From: Candidatus Dojkabacteria bacterium CG_4_10_14_0_2_um_filter_Dojkabacteria_WS6_41_15
GTDB lineage: Bacteria > Patescibacteriota > Dojkabacteria > GCA-002793355
Length of the DNA stretch: 12,328 nt
Assembly: GCA_002793355.1 (NCBI GenBank)
Contig: PFQB01000031.1
Location: forward strand, 1 to 12,328
Direction: 5' to 3'
The notes below the pieces were generated by a model. That model worked only from the letters and a program-made list of their open reading frames with translations. It searched no databases and was not told the DNA's origin. Positions 1-6,718 of this stretch are shown here, in pieces. Each line of letters opens with the position of its first letter. The stretch's first letter is position 1. Both the position numbers and the translations under genes were made by a program.

Positions 1-57
1 CAATATGACTTAATTGAGCGAAATCAGCTCACATTCTTTGAGTATGAAATAAATTAA
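1..57 (+). CDS. C-terminal tail of an unidentified protein, cut by the left edge
   Basis: Frame 1 is open from the first base and ends at a TAA (55-57), giving 18 residues that end in FFEYEIN. The composition is protein-like and the stop falls just before a hairpin element, but 18 codons are too few to identify a family. It could be a chance open frame. Confidence 0.3.
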   Translation, partial: QYDLIERNQLTFFEYEIN

Positions 58-61
58 CCGC

Positions 62-96
62 TAGATACCCCGTCAGCTTGCTGCGGGGTTCTTCAT
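62..96 (+). repeat. Hairpin element, copy A
   Basis: A G+C-rich stem-loop begins TAGATACCCCGTC and ends CGGGGTTCTTCAT. Arms ACCCCG and CGGGGT are extended by CAGC/GCTG across one bulged T. The same layout (TAG, C-rich arm, loop, CGGGG, two bases, CTTCAT) recurs in direct orientation at 695-727. The hydrolase frame immediately to its right has lost its 5' part. It resembles the subterminal hairpins of IS200/IS605 or REP-type elements, but no transposase of that type is present. It has only a short T-run, so a terminator is less likely. Confidence 0.5.
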
Positions 97-97
97 T

Positions 98-514
98 GTT
101 AGAAGATTAGGCATTATTGGAAAGAGTTTTGGCGCAGTTAAAGCATTTGCTTTTGCGAACGAATTGCAATTATTCTGTCTAGGTTTGTTTTCCCCTGCAA
201 CATACTTTTTTGAACGAGGCAATCTTAATGTTACTTTAAGTAAGAAATACTGCGATATTACAAAACTAAGTGATTTAGTGCTTCCAAATAGTTATATTCA
301 AAACATAAAAACCCCTGTGTTGATTATTCACGGAAATCAAGATACTACAATTCCGTTTTCAAACTCTCAGTCAATGATGGATTTGTTACGGACGGAGAAG
401 AAGGAATTATTTGTTGTTGAAGGCGCAGATCATTCAATGAAAGAAGTGAAATATTCGGATTTGGCATTTAACAAAATGGCGGAGTTCTTTAAGGAAGTTT
501 ATAGTAGAAAATAA
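98..514 (+). pseudogene. 5'-truncated alpha/beta hydrolase (serine hydrolase)
   Basis: The frame is open from the hairpin at 62-96 to a TAA at 512-514. The first hydrolase-like residues, VRRLGIIGKSFGAV, contain the nucleophile elbow GKSFG with Ser at 125-127. The rest of the catalytic triad is visible downstream: Asp in HGNQDTTIP (codon 341-343) and His in GADHSM (431-433). Family members are usually about 230-300 residues. Here about 138 remain, and everything before the elbow (the first strands and the oxyanion loop) is missing, replaced by the hairpin. No ATG precedes the elbow. The TTG at 164 would remove the catalytic Ser, so it is not a credible functional start. I read it as a gene decapitated by rearrangement. 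The family is clear, the substrate unknown. Confidence 0.75.
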
Positions 515-519
515 TCATT

Positions 520-533
520 ACTCCTCGACAAGG
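520..533. repeat. 14-bp duplicate of the tRNA-Asn 3' end (att-like site)
   Basis: ACTCCTCGACAAGG is identical to 5581-5594, which is the base after tRNA-Asn plus its last 13 bases. Both copies have the same orientation. The geometry is that of an integrative element: an intact tRNA at one end, its 3' face toward the element, and a short 3'-end copy at the far end. It lies 5 bp after the truncated hydrolase and 3 bp before the stop of a transposase remnant. Confidence 0.6.
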
Positions 534-536
534 TCA

Positions 537-698
537 CTATTTGTCAAGTGCCCGTTTTTTAAGACACTTTTCTAGATACTTTTTTGGTGCCATACAAAAT
601 GCTGAATGTATCCGCAGGTTGTTGTAGTAATACAGGTAGCTGTATACTTCCTCCGCTAATTCTCCTGTTGTCTCAAAACGCTCTAATGCAGCGGTAGC
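537..698 (-). pseudogene. C-terminal remnant of an integrase-type (rve/DDE) transposase
   Basis: The minus strand encodes ATAALERFETTGELAEEVYS, continuing YLYYYNNLRIHSAFCMAPKKYL and ending at TAG (537-539). The YYNNLRIHSA...PKKYL pattern is the end of integrase-core transposases of the IS3/IS481 type, where YN-x-R-x-H-x-AL precedes a T/A-P-x-x-Y motif. The DDE catalytic core is absent: the recognisable sequence stops at hairpin copy B (695-727), so only about 50 residues survive. It cannot be active. It abuts the tRNA-Asn 3'-end duplicate. The family call rests on this motif alone. Confidence 0.6.
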
Positions 699-727
699 TC
701 CACGTCTGTGAGGGCGGGGAGCTTCAT
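695..727 (+). repeat. Hairpin element, copy B
   Basis: Diverged direct copy of the element at 62-96. It begins TAGCTCCACGTC and ends CGGGGAGCTTCAT, with AGCTCC and GGAGCT as arms. Its left side is the break point of the transposase remnant, as the right side of copy A is the break point of the hydrolase. On the minus strand it lies downstream of the glycosyltransferase gene, where it could also act as a stem-loop in the 3' UTR, but no U-tract follows. Confidence 0.45.
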
Positions 728-770
728 AGCCTGGGGTTCTCCCGCAACGGAACAGAAAGAAATTAACACA

Positions 771-2999
771 CTATCCCAGGAATTTCCTATACTGCCCAAT
801 TTTGTTTGGCTCTTCAACAATTTTCTCTATCCATCCAGGAATCTCCTTTTCAGCGATTTCATAAAGTTTTTTGTACAGAGTCAAATAAAAGATTGAGAGT
901 CGTTCTTCCAAAATGGAGCTTTCAATAATATAAGATGAATTTGAATCGATATTTTTTGAAAGGTGAATCCTGATGGAGTGAACATTTTTTAAATATTGAT
1001 TGAAGGTATTCATATGCTTCTTCAACACAGAAACTCCTAATTCATTTTGCCAACGAACTAAATATTGATTTTTAATATCCTGATATTTAGGCAAATTTAA
1101 GATATTCAAATAGTACATTCTTTTATCGCTTTCGCACAATTTCTTTAAAATGGTTGGTGACAAATAAATTCCTTCCAAAAAATAGCACCACTTTTTGTAA
1201 CGGCTATAATCGAACAGGCAACGCTGTACCTTCTCTAAGATAAAAGGGTATAAATCAGTAATGGTTTTCAGATAACCTTCGGGAGATTCGTATGTTGCCT
1301 TCCAAAGATAGGGTTTTGAATCTTTTTGGTTTGCAATTCGTAGTTTTTCGTTGTCAAGCGAGATTGATTGGTTGATTCCCAGTTGTTGTACCACAAAGTT
1401 AGCCATTAAAGTCTTTCCTGCTAACCCACCGAGGAAGATAAAGAGCGGTTTTTCTGATTTTGGCGAAATAAAGAATTCCTTCATTACTTCTATAGTAACG
1501 TACCTTTTTCTTGTTTCTCCAGTCAGATTATTTGCTACAAGAGCAAATAACTGATCGCTGGTAGAGGCACCCTCCGGTATCTCGCTAATAATTGTTTCTG
1601 CAAGATCATACGATTGCTGAAAAAGTATTCCACAAGTAGCCAGTCTGCTAGATAGCATAAGAGGTGAAACAATTGTTCGAATACCGTTCGTTTTAATATA
1701 TTTTTCTGAATTATCGGTTAAATATTTTCGGATCTGAATTTTTGTGTTGAATTTGTTTTTTGCAATGCGGAAATTACTTTCAATAGTCTTTTTGTACTCC
1801 TTACTATTGCTAAGTATCGCAAGTAACTCTTTTGCGGCTTTAATAATTCCAGTTGTTTTGACTTGTGCTAAACCTTCTTTATTAATATCAGAAACCTTGC
1901 CCATACTGATTGCTTTAAACCCGGCCGGCTTTAAATCGGTATTAAAGATAGGGTATTCATAATAGACAATAGGTTTCTTTGCAAAGACCGCTTCCAAAAA
2001 CTGATTGCCAAAACCTTCCCAAAGGCTTGGGTAAAGTACGGCATCCGCATATAAATAAGAATCCCACAGAGAATATTTCTTGATCCCAAGTCTTTTCTCT
2101 TCTTCACTTCCGACCAACTCTTGAACCCACAAAATAGTGACAGCCAATTGCTTCGCTTTTTGCTTTAGTTGATTCACATATTTTGTTTCGTCTACATGAT
2201 AATCATTTGGCAAGATGAGTATTACCTTTTTTGGGGTAAGGTTGCTTAGAGCCGCACAAAAATCAATTCCAAGCTCAATTCCTTTACGTGGTCTAATTCT
2301 ACTTGCCAACAAAAGAACAAGCTCATCGCCTTTTAAGCCAATATCTTTTGGAAAATCCTTGTTGCTTGCATTCTTTAACCATTGTGGCTGGTCATAATCG
2401 AAAGTATCTGTAATTACATCAGAATTAAGATTTCTGAGCGATTTCATTTTTCTTTTTTCCCAAATACTTAACACTGTATGCGATAAATTGGGTAGCTTTG
2501 GTGGAAAATATTTTTTCAATATTCTCTTTGTATAAGAATCTGAAGGAGAGTATTTCCCAATTCTTGGCGGGTCCCAGTAGAAATCGTGGTGTACCGCAAT
2601 CGCTCTTATTTGAGGGTGACTTTTAAGGAAATCATAAAAAGCAATAGTTGCAGGAAGACAAACAGGCAATGAAAAGAAATTATGAACAAATAGCAATGAA
2701 AACTTATTCTTTTCCCATAAGGCATTGAGCTGTAGTTCGACCTCCTTCGCTATTTTAGCAACGTGTTCCTTGGTAGTATCGCTAACATGACCACTAAACA
2801 CCTCGGCTTGAATCTGAATAATTTTTAGATTATACTTGTAGTCAAGATAAGGAATGTGAAGATCAGAACAGGGTGAGTTCTGGTCAGAGATAAAGAATAC
2901 CTTATGCCCGAATTGTTCTAGTATCTTGGCCCTCTCATCAATTTGAAGAGACACACCGTCGGTAAGTCCAATTCTAAAATGTGCTATACAAATTTTCAT
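771..2999 (-). CDS. GT4 glycosyltransferase fused to a 2-phosphoglycerate-kinase-like domain
   Basis: 742 residues, two parts. Residues 1-430 are a GT-B retaining glycosyltransferase of family GT4. The N-terminus HFRIGLTDGVSLQIDE resembles mannosylglucosylglycerate-synthase-type enzymes, SRIRPRKG (233-240) is the donor-site loop, and E328-GFGNQFL-E336 is the E-x7-E motif. Residues 445-720 look like 2-phosphoglycerate kinase: an ATP-cone-like stretch (SSRLATCGILFQQSYDLAET), RKRY (497-500), then IFLGGLAGKT (521-530) in the P-loop position, LGI-x(5)-LDNEKLR, and EGIYLSP (609-615) matching the kinase EGvHL-P motif. The P-loop is two residues shorter than GG-x(4)-GK[ST], so ATP binding may be altered or lost. 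The ATG at 2999 overlaps the phosphorylase TGA as ATGA, with AGGA just upstream; the TTG at 3011 is less likely. The role as synthase of a glucosylglycerate-like solute is inferred from family and neighbour. Confidence 0.8.
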   Translation of the reverse strand: MKICIAHFRIGLTDGVSLQIDERAKILEQFGHKVFFISDQNSPCSDLHIPYLDYKYNLKIIQIQAEVFSGHVSDTTKEHVAKIAKEVELQLNALWEKNKFSLLFVHNFFSLPVCLPATIAFYDFLKSHPQIRAIAVHHDFYWDPPRIGKYSPSDSYTKRILKKYFPPKLPNLSHTVLSIWEKRKMKSLRNLNSDVITDTFDYDQPQWLKNASNKDFPKDIGLKGDELVLLLASRIRPRKGIELGIDFCAALSNLTPKKVILILPNDYHVDETKYVNQLKQKAKQLAVTILWVQELVGSEEEKRLGIKKYSLWDSYLYADAVLYPSLWEGFGNQFLEAVFAKKPIVYYEYPIFNTDLKPAGFKAISMGKVSDINKEGLAQVKTTGIIKAAKELLAILSNSKEYKKTIESNFRIAKNKFNTKIQIRKYLTDNSEKYIKTNGIRTIVSPLMLSSRLATCGILFQQSYDLAETIISEIPEGASTSDQLFALVANNLTGETRKRYVTIEVMKEFFISPKSEKPLFIFLGGLAGKTLMANFVVQQLGINQSISLDNEKLRIANQKDSKPYLWKATYESPEGYLKTITDLYPFILEKVQRCLFDYSRYKKWCYFLEGIYLSPTILKKLCESDKRMYYLNILNLPKYQDIKNQYLVRWQNELGVSVLKKHMNTFNQYLKNVHSIRIHLSKNIDSNSSYIIESSILEERLSIFYLTLYKKLYEIAEKEIPGWIEKIVEEPNKIGQYRKFLG

Positions 3000-4657
3000 A
3001 ATTCCTGCCAAATATATGAATAAGGTTCCAATGCATATGTCCTACGCAGATAAGTAACATTTACGGTATCGGCGGATAGGTTGTGTAACGCAAGGACCTT
3101 GTCCTTTCCTGCTCCACGCACAAGGGAGAATAGTCGCGAATCTAGGGTTACAATTTCTTGTTCGGCATCAGGATGAAATGCCGTCAGTGACTTTCTTTTT
3201 TCAAGTAGGGCCATTAAACCGTTAAAAATTTTGGCCTCCTTGCTCTGTGGTTTAGACAATTGAGTGACTATTTCAGGATAAGAAATTTTTGTTCTATTCA
3301 TATCTCGTCCATGGTTTGATTTCGTATACGCATCAACATCGTTTTTTGTCCCAAACAGTGATAGGTAGTAAATACCCGGAACACCTTTTAACGAAAGTGC
3401 AACAGCACGCGTAGTGAGGAATTTTCGCAATTGTATTTCAAATGGTTGATTACTTCCCTCATTGAGAGCTGACCACCAAGTCATATGCATCTCCTTAATT
3501 GAGGTGTCCCCATTAGGGAGTTTTCGATAAGAAAATACGGCACCTTTCTGTTTTGCATTGTTATATATGACTTCTAATTCCTGCGGCTCTAGCTCGCTAC
3601 TAACAGAATACATATTTATGCCATCGTGAATATCAAGGATGTTAAAGTAAGTATTACCTTTCTGAACTTTCATATTCTGAGCAAAAGCAGATAATTTTGT
3701 TGTCGAACCGGTGTATAGAGAGAATAGCACTAATGGTGCAAGTGAAAAATTGTAAACTGCATGTGCTTCCTCCTCGCTTAAGTAGGAACTGTTCTCTGTA
3801 ATCGAAGCGGTGGTTGTTTCGGTAAACATTAGCGTGTTCGAGCGGACCCCGTTCAGAATGTCTCGGAATACAGAGGCAATGAGATGATTTTGTGGTAAAT
3901 GTTTACAATTGGTGCCTAGTTCCTTCCAGAGGCCTCCAATGCCATCAAATCGTAGAATACTTACATTCATGGAAAGGTAAAACAAGAGTATTTTCACCAT
4001 TTCTAACAGAACGATTGGGTTGTGATAGTTGAGATCAATCTGATCAATAATATTGCCAACACTGTATGTTGACCAAAGATAACGGACACCTTTGGAAGTT
4101 GTAAATGGATTTAATAGTGGTGCAGCCCTACCACGACGAACATTTTTGATGGCTTCTTCGGAAGGAAGAGCGTTCGGAGGATACCAGATGAAATAATCTT
4201 CGTATTTATCACTTCCCCGTAATAGTGCTTGAAACCACCTGTGTTGCACAGATACATGATTACTGACTAAGTCAATCATTAAGCGATATTGTGCTGCAAT
4301 ATTGCTAATATCTTTCCAACTTCCAAACTCTTTTTTTACTTTTTTATGGTCAATAATAGAGAATCCTCGGTCCGAAGAATAGGGTGCGAAGGGTAGAATA
4401 TGAACAATTGAGAACCGATCCTGGATATATTGTTTTAGAAAGGTTTGCAGAACTTGAAGAGAGCCTTTCTTTTTGTCAGAGAAAGCATCCGCATAAGTGA
4501 TGAGGGCAATATCTTTTTCATCCCATAAGGCTGGGGGATTCGAGTTACGATAAGCTTTAAAATCTTTGAGGAGAAGTTTTATTTTTTGGAATAGTAGAGC
4601 TCCCTGCTTATCCCCATAAAGAGAAGACAATTTGGTCTTAAAATCTGTACCCAACAT
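2996..4657 (-). CDS. GH13_18 glycoside phosphorylase (sucrose/glucosylglycerate phosphorylase family)
   Basis: 553 residues, a usual length for the family. The enzyme class reversibly phosphorolyses an alpha-glucoside to glucose 1-phosphate and an acceptor, in the cytoplasm. Subfamily landmarks in order: LPFAPYSSDRGFS (88-100), DLVSNHVS (129-136), ILRFDGIGGLWKELGTNCKHLP with nucleophile Asp238, FTETTT with acid/base Glu280, LDIHDGI with stabiliser Asp345, and GVPGIYYLSLFGTKND then GRDMNR. The last stretch resembles glucosylglycerate or sucrose-6'-phosphate phosphorylases more than classical sucrose phosphorylase, but substrate cannot be fixed by eye. The start ATG at 4657 is chosen over TTG 4708 because a promoter ends 6 nt before it and the family N-terminus begins here. 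It is the first gene of an operon with the GT4 fusion (4-bp overlap), suggesting the acceptor is glycerate or a glycerate glycoside. Confidence 0.88.
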   Translation of the reverse strand: MLGTDFKTKLSSLYGDKQGALLFQKIKLLLKDFKAYRNSNPPALWDEKDIALITYADAFSDKKKGSLQVLQTFLKQYIQDRFSIVHILPFAPYSSDRGFSIIDHKKVKKEFGSWKDISNIAAQYRLMIDLVSNHVSVQHRWFQALLRGSDKYEDYFIWYPPNALPSEEAIKNVRRGRAAPLLNPFTTSKGVRYLWSTYSVGNIIDQIDLNYHNPIVLLEMVKILLFYLSMNVSILRFDGIGGLWKELGTNCKHLPQNHLIASVFRDILNGVRSNTLMFTETTTASITENSSYLSEEEAHAVYNFSLAPLVLFSLYTGSTTKLSAFAQNMKVQKGNTYFNILDIHDGINMYSVSSELEPQELEVIYNNAKQKGAVFSYRKLPNGDTSIKEMHMTWWSALNEGSNQPFEIQLRKFLTTRAVALSLKGVPGIYYLSLFGTKNDVDAYTKSNHGRDMNRTKISYPEIVTQLSKPQSKEAKIFNGLMALLEKRKSLTAFHPDAEQEIVTLDSRLFSLVRGAGKDKVLALHNLSADTVNVTYLRRTYALEPYSYIWQEL

Positions 4658-4663
4658 CGAGAA

Positions 4664-4692
4664 ATGATATCCCTTAAGCAGATAAAAAGCAA
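4664..4692 (-). promoter_or_regulatory. Promoter of the phosphorylase-glycosyltransferase operon
   Basis: On the minus strand TTGCTT (4687-4692), a 17-bp spacer and TATCAT (4664-4669) end 6 nt before the ATG at 4657. Transcription would start at or next to the start codon. The -35 is weak (TTG only); the -10 matches five of six consensus positions. Confidence 0.5.
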
Positions 4693-4765
4693 TAGAGGGT
4701 ATTCCCAAGCAATTAATGTACGGAAGACATGTCGACTAATAATGTAAACGGCCGTAATAGTCGTT

Positions 4766-4777
4766 ATACCAGGGTAT
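4766..4777. promoter_or_regulatory. Palindrome upstream of the sugar operon, possible operator
   Basis: ATACC-AG-GGTAT is a perfect 5+5 bp inverted repeat, 74 bp upstream of the -35 box, in the 169-bp gap between the upstream unknown gene and the phosphorylase start. No regulator gene is adjacent. It could be chance. I see no clear terminator in the rest of this gap. Confidence 0.2.
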
Positions 4778-4826
4778 CAACAAAGTTTAGGCTACAAAGC
4801 GGAGCGTAGTAGCTCATTAGTGTATC

Positions 4827-5507
4827 TTAGAGCTGCACGTTTCTGTTTGCTTGGGCAGCACCAAACAATCGAGTTATCTGTCGGTTCGGGTAAACAAAGT
4901 TTCTTATATCCGTAATAAGAAAAACAGGGGCTCCGCCTATGGTGACAGGTAAAATATTTAGTGTTGAAAGCTTTGTAGTGTTTCTCAATACATTTTTGTT
5001 TGCCCACGCAGAAATAGCTTTTAATTGTGCAACAATAGCATCATTACATTCCGGTGTTAGAATTCTATCTAAAGTAGAAAGTTGCTCGACTGGGACTTGC
5101 CTACCTGGCGGAGTTATGTATGTTCTAAGATTCGGTCGACGTATACCAAAAGATTGTGAATAAGGAATATTCTTGCCATCAATCATAACTTTACCGATTT
5201 TGAAAATCGGGTTGACTAGCAGCGGAATATTGCGTCCGTTTGGTAAACGTATTTTTTTACCAAGGATTGCCTTTGCTAGCTTGCCCGTTTGATATTGATA
5301 ATTTTCAAGGTCCATGAAGGGAGGAGAGAAATTTAAACTCTCGGCAGCTTTGTCGTAAACTTTTATACAAATAGGTAGATGTCTGTTTAGGTAAATACTT
5401 GTGTCAGCACCATAGGTTACAAAGTTATCGGGTGTTGCACCAATATCTGCCAATGTGAGAATTTGACTTGAATTTTCTGGCGTATTTTTATATGATTGCA
5501 CCGGCAT
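4827..5507 (-). CDS. Protein of unknown function, 226 residues
   Basis: I do not recognise this family with confidence. The start at 5507 (MPVQSYKNT) is chosen because TATAAA (5515-5520) ends 7 nt before it; extending the frame further upstream would run through the tRNA-Asn gene. No signal peptide or membrane segment. A weak resemblance to a protein-kinase-like fold can be seen: a strand-rich N-terminus with LPICIKVYDK, where a beta-3 Lys would lie, and near the C-terminus IGGAPVFLITDIRNFV, where the Asp could match a metal-binding DFG-like position. No HxD catalytic loop is evident. It sits between tRNA-Asn and the sugar operon on the same strand, inside the proposed island. The gene looks real; the kinase-like reading is speculation. 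Confidence 0.65.
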   Translation of the reverse strand: MPVQSYKNTPENSSQILTLADIGATPDNFVTYGADTSIYLNRHLPICIKVYDKAAESLNFSPPFMDLENYQYQTGKLAKAILGKKIRLPNGRNIPLLVNPIFKIGKVMIDGKNIPYSQSFGIRRPNLRTYITPPGRQVPVEQLSTLDRILTPECNDAIVAQLKAISAWANKNVLRNTTKLSTLNILPVTIGGAPVFLITDIRNFVYPNRQITRLFGAAQANRNVQL

Positions 5508-5581
5508 GACAGATTTTATACTAAACGAATTATCTCTACAATAATATGGTGTCGACTTCTTAATGGAATATTGGAGCAAAA

Positions 5582-5653
5582 CTCCTCGACAAGGATTCGA
5601 ACCTTGGACCCAGCGCTTAACAGGCGCTTGCTCTACCGCTGAGCTATCGAGGA
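5582..5653 (-). tRNA. tRNA-Asn (anticodon GTT)
   Basis: The minus strand folds as a 72-nt cloverleaf: acceptor TCCTCGA/TCGAGGA, D-arm GCTC...GAGC, anticodon stem AGCGC/GCGCT around CTGTTAA, T-arm CAAGG-TTCGAAT-CCTTG, and discriminator G. The 3' CCA is not encoded. A consensus promoter lies 14 nt upstream. No terminator is visible before the next minus-strand gene. Its last 13 bases recur at 521-533. Confidence 0.97.
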
Positions 5654-5667
5654 ACAGCGTACGTGTA

Positions 5668-5696
5668 ATTATATAGTAGGTGAGGAAATTTTCCAA
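5668..5696 (-). promoter_or_regulatory. Promoter of tRNA-Asn
   Basis: On the minus strand TTGGAA (5691-5696), a 17-bp spacer and TATAAT (5668-5673, perfect) lie 14 nt before the mature tRNA 5' end. This is one of the best consensus promoters in the window. Confidence 0.8.
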
Positions 5697-5716
5697 GATA
5701 AGAGATACAATCCCTT

Positions 5717-6430
5717 ATGGCAAGTGATTTAGCGGAAGGACTAAGTAAAGTTACTGATAGGGGTACCCAAGAGGCAATTTTTTATATCCTTTGTGGACGT
5801 TTGGCTTCAGGTTTAGAGAACCATGATGCGGGTACGGCGCAGTTGGTAAGTGACGCTAGTCAGGCTTGGGAGGCCTCGAAAGTACACATAAGAAATCTTG
5901 CAGAGGTTGACCCAAAACAAGCACTAGAGCTTGGAATACTTTTAACTTTATTGCCAAACAACGACAATAAGGGACTTGAGCCTATCTTTCAATGGATTCG
6001 CAGTGATGGCCCAATTTTGCTCGCAGAGCAGGGTGTCAAAGAGTTGTTGGGAGCATATGTTAGGGAAAATCCTAGTAGAGGATTGGCGTTGGGGCTTGCG
6101 TTGATGAAAAATATGGACTTCCAATTAGAGAGTATGCGAAGTAAAGATGAGGTATTTAGTGATCCTCGGTCCTTTTTAGCGGTGACAAGTTTTTTCCTTG
6201 CTACAAGATTTGTGGATATTTCGTATGCTGATAGCCAATTCCTAAATACCCTTGCAACTAAAGCAATAATGAGGCTAGAAAACAGGTTTGTTTCACGTGC
6301 AGTTCGCTATTATAGCCAAATTTCTGACACGTCTTGGATTGTTGATGAATTGGAGGCTTTTTTAAGCAAGGAAGTTCCTGATGTTCGTAATGCAAGCAGA
6401 GGGAAAGGAATGACTCCAATTCATTACTAA
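5717..6430 (+). CDS. Helical protein of unknown function, 237 residues
   Basis: I do not recognise this protein. It is rich in Leu, Ala and Glu with no predicted membrane segment or signal peptide, and the pattern (for example DPKQALELGILLTLLP and NPSRGLALGLALMKN) suggests stacked helices of a TPR/HEAT-like solenoid. That is inference from composition only. The ATG at 5717 is preceded by TACAAT (5706-5711) 5 nt upstream, without a recognisable -35 and without a Shine-Dalgarno sequence, consistent with a leaderless message. It diverges from tRNA-Asn; their promoter regions overlap. A small palindrome GCAAAC-TT-GTTTGC follows the stop directly (6431-6444). Confidence 0.7.
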   Translation: MASDLAEGLSKVTDRGTQEAIFYILCGRLASGLENHDAGTAQLVSDASQAWEASKVHIRNLAEVDPKQALELGILLTLLPNNDNKGLEPIFQWIRSDGPILLAEQGVKELLGAYVRENPSRGLALGLALMKNMDFQLESMRSKDEVFSDPRSFLAVTSFFLATRFVDISYADSQFLNTLATKAIMRLENRFVSRAVRYYSQISDTSWIVDELEAFLSKEVPDVRNASRGKGMTPIHY

Positions 6431-6497
6431 GCAAACTTGTTTGCAGTACAGCGCGCGAATTACGTTTTGCTTTGGCTTCAAATCCAGCATATACAAA

Positions 6498-6539
6498 AAA
6501 AGGTTACCGTCCATCCTTTCGGATAGCCGATAACCTTTT
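6498..6539 (-). terminator. Strong terminator of tRNA-Lys
   Basis: The minus-strand RNA forms a 19-bp stem (AAAAGGTTATCG... pairing with ...GGTAACCTTTT) with one G-A mismatch and two G-U pairs, closed by a GAAA tetraloop and followed by a run of U (A-run 6495-6501 on the plus strand). The 5' foot of the stem starts at the tRNA discriminator base. Read the other way, the stem ends in only four T, so it may also weakly stop transcripts of the upstream plus-strand gene. Confidence 0.88.
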
Positions 6540-6610
6540 GGGTCGACGGGGATTCGAACCCCGAACCAACTGATTAAAAGTCAGATGCTCTACCGTTGAG
6601 CTATCGACCC
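6539..6610 (-). tRNA. tRNA-Lys (anticodon TTT)
   Basis: 72-nt cloverleaf on the minus strand: acceptor GGGTCGA/TCGACCC, D-arm GCTC...GAGC, anticodon stem TCTGA/TCAGT around CTTTTAA, T-arm CGGGG-TTCGAAT-CCCCG, discriminator A. CCA is not encoded. It has its own promoter and terminator, so it is a single-gene unit. No second copy of its 3' end was found in the window, unlike the other two tRNAs. Confidence 0.97.
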
Positions 6611-6619
6611 AGACTCCGA

Positions 6620-6649
6620 ATTATAACGCACTTGGGGTGTTCGTGACAA
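6620..6649 (-). promoter_or_regulatory. Promoter of tRNA-Lys
   Basis: On the minus strand TTGTCA (6644-6649), an 18-bp spacer and a perfect TATAAT (6620-6625). The -10 ends 9 nt before the mature tRNA, so the 5' leader is at most a few bases. Confidence 0.75.
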
Positions 6650-6682
6650 GAGCGACGTTGGTAGCAGCTTCTGTAAGCGAAT

Positions 6683-6711
6683 TTGTCATCGTTGAGTAAA
6701 AGGAATAAAAT
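6683..6711 (+). promoter_or_regulatory. Promoter of the EamA transporter gene
   Basis: TTGTCA (6683-6688), a 17-bp spacer and TAAAAT (6706-6711) end 7 nt before the ATG at 6719. Each box matches five of six consensus positions. The TTG of the -35 box could be misread as a start codon in frame with the transporter. Confidence 0.65.
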
Positions 6712-6718
6712 TGGTCGC

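Noticed and set aside
62..96. Ordinary Rho-independent terminator for the gene ending at 57
   Set aside because: The stem is followed by TTCTTCATT, not a clean T-run, and a related copy occurs at 695-727 in a different context; a repeated element explains both better, though termination cannot be excluded.
520..533. A degenerate second tRNA-Asn gene
   Set aside because: Only the last 13 bases match; neither T-loop nor anticodon arm is present in the next 60 bp, which instead encode the transposase remnant.
4792..5163. Overlapping open frames on both strands within the unknown gene at 4827-5507
   Set aside because: They overlap the longer frame, with odd composition (His/Cys/Arg clusters) and no promoter or start context; they are shadows.
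5508..5696. N-terminal extension of the 4827-5507 protein (63 more residues)
   Set aside because: It is translated through the whole tRNA-Asn gene and part of its promoter. The ATG at 5507 has a -10 box 7 nt upstream and is the credible start.
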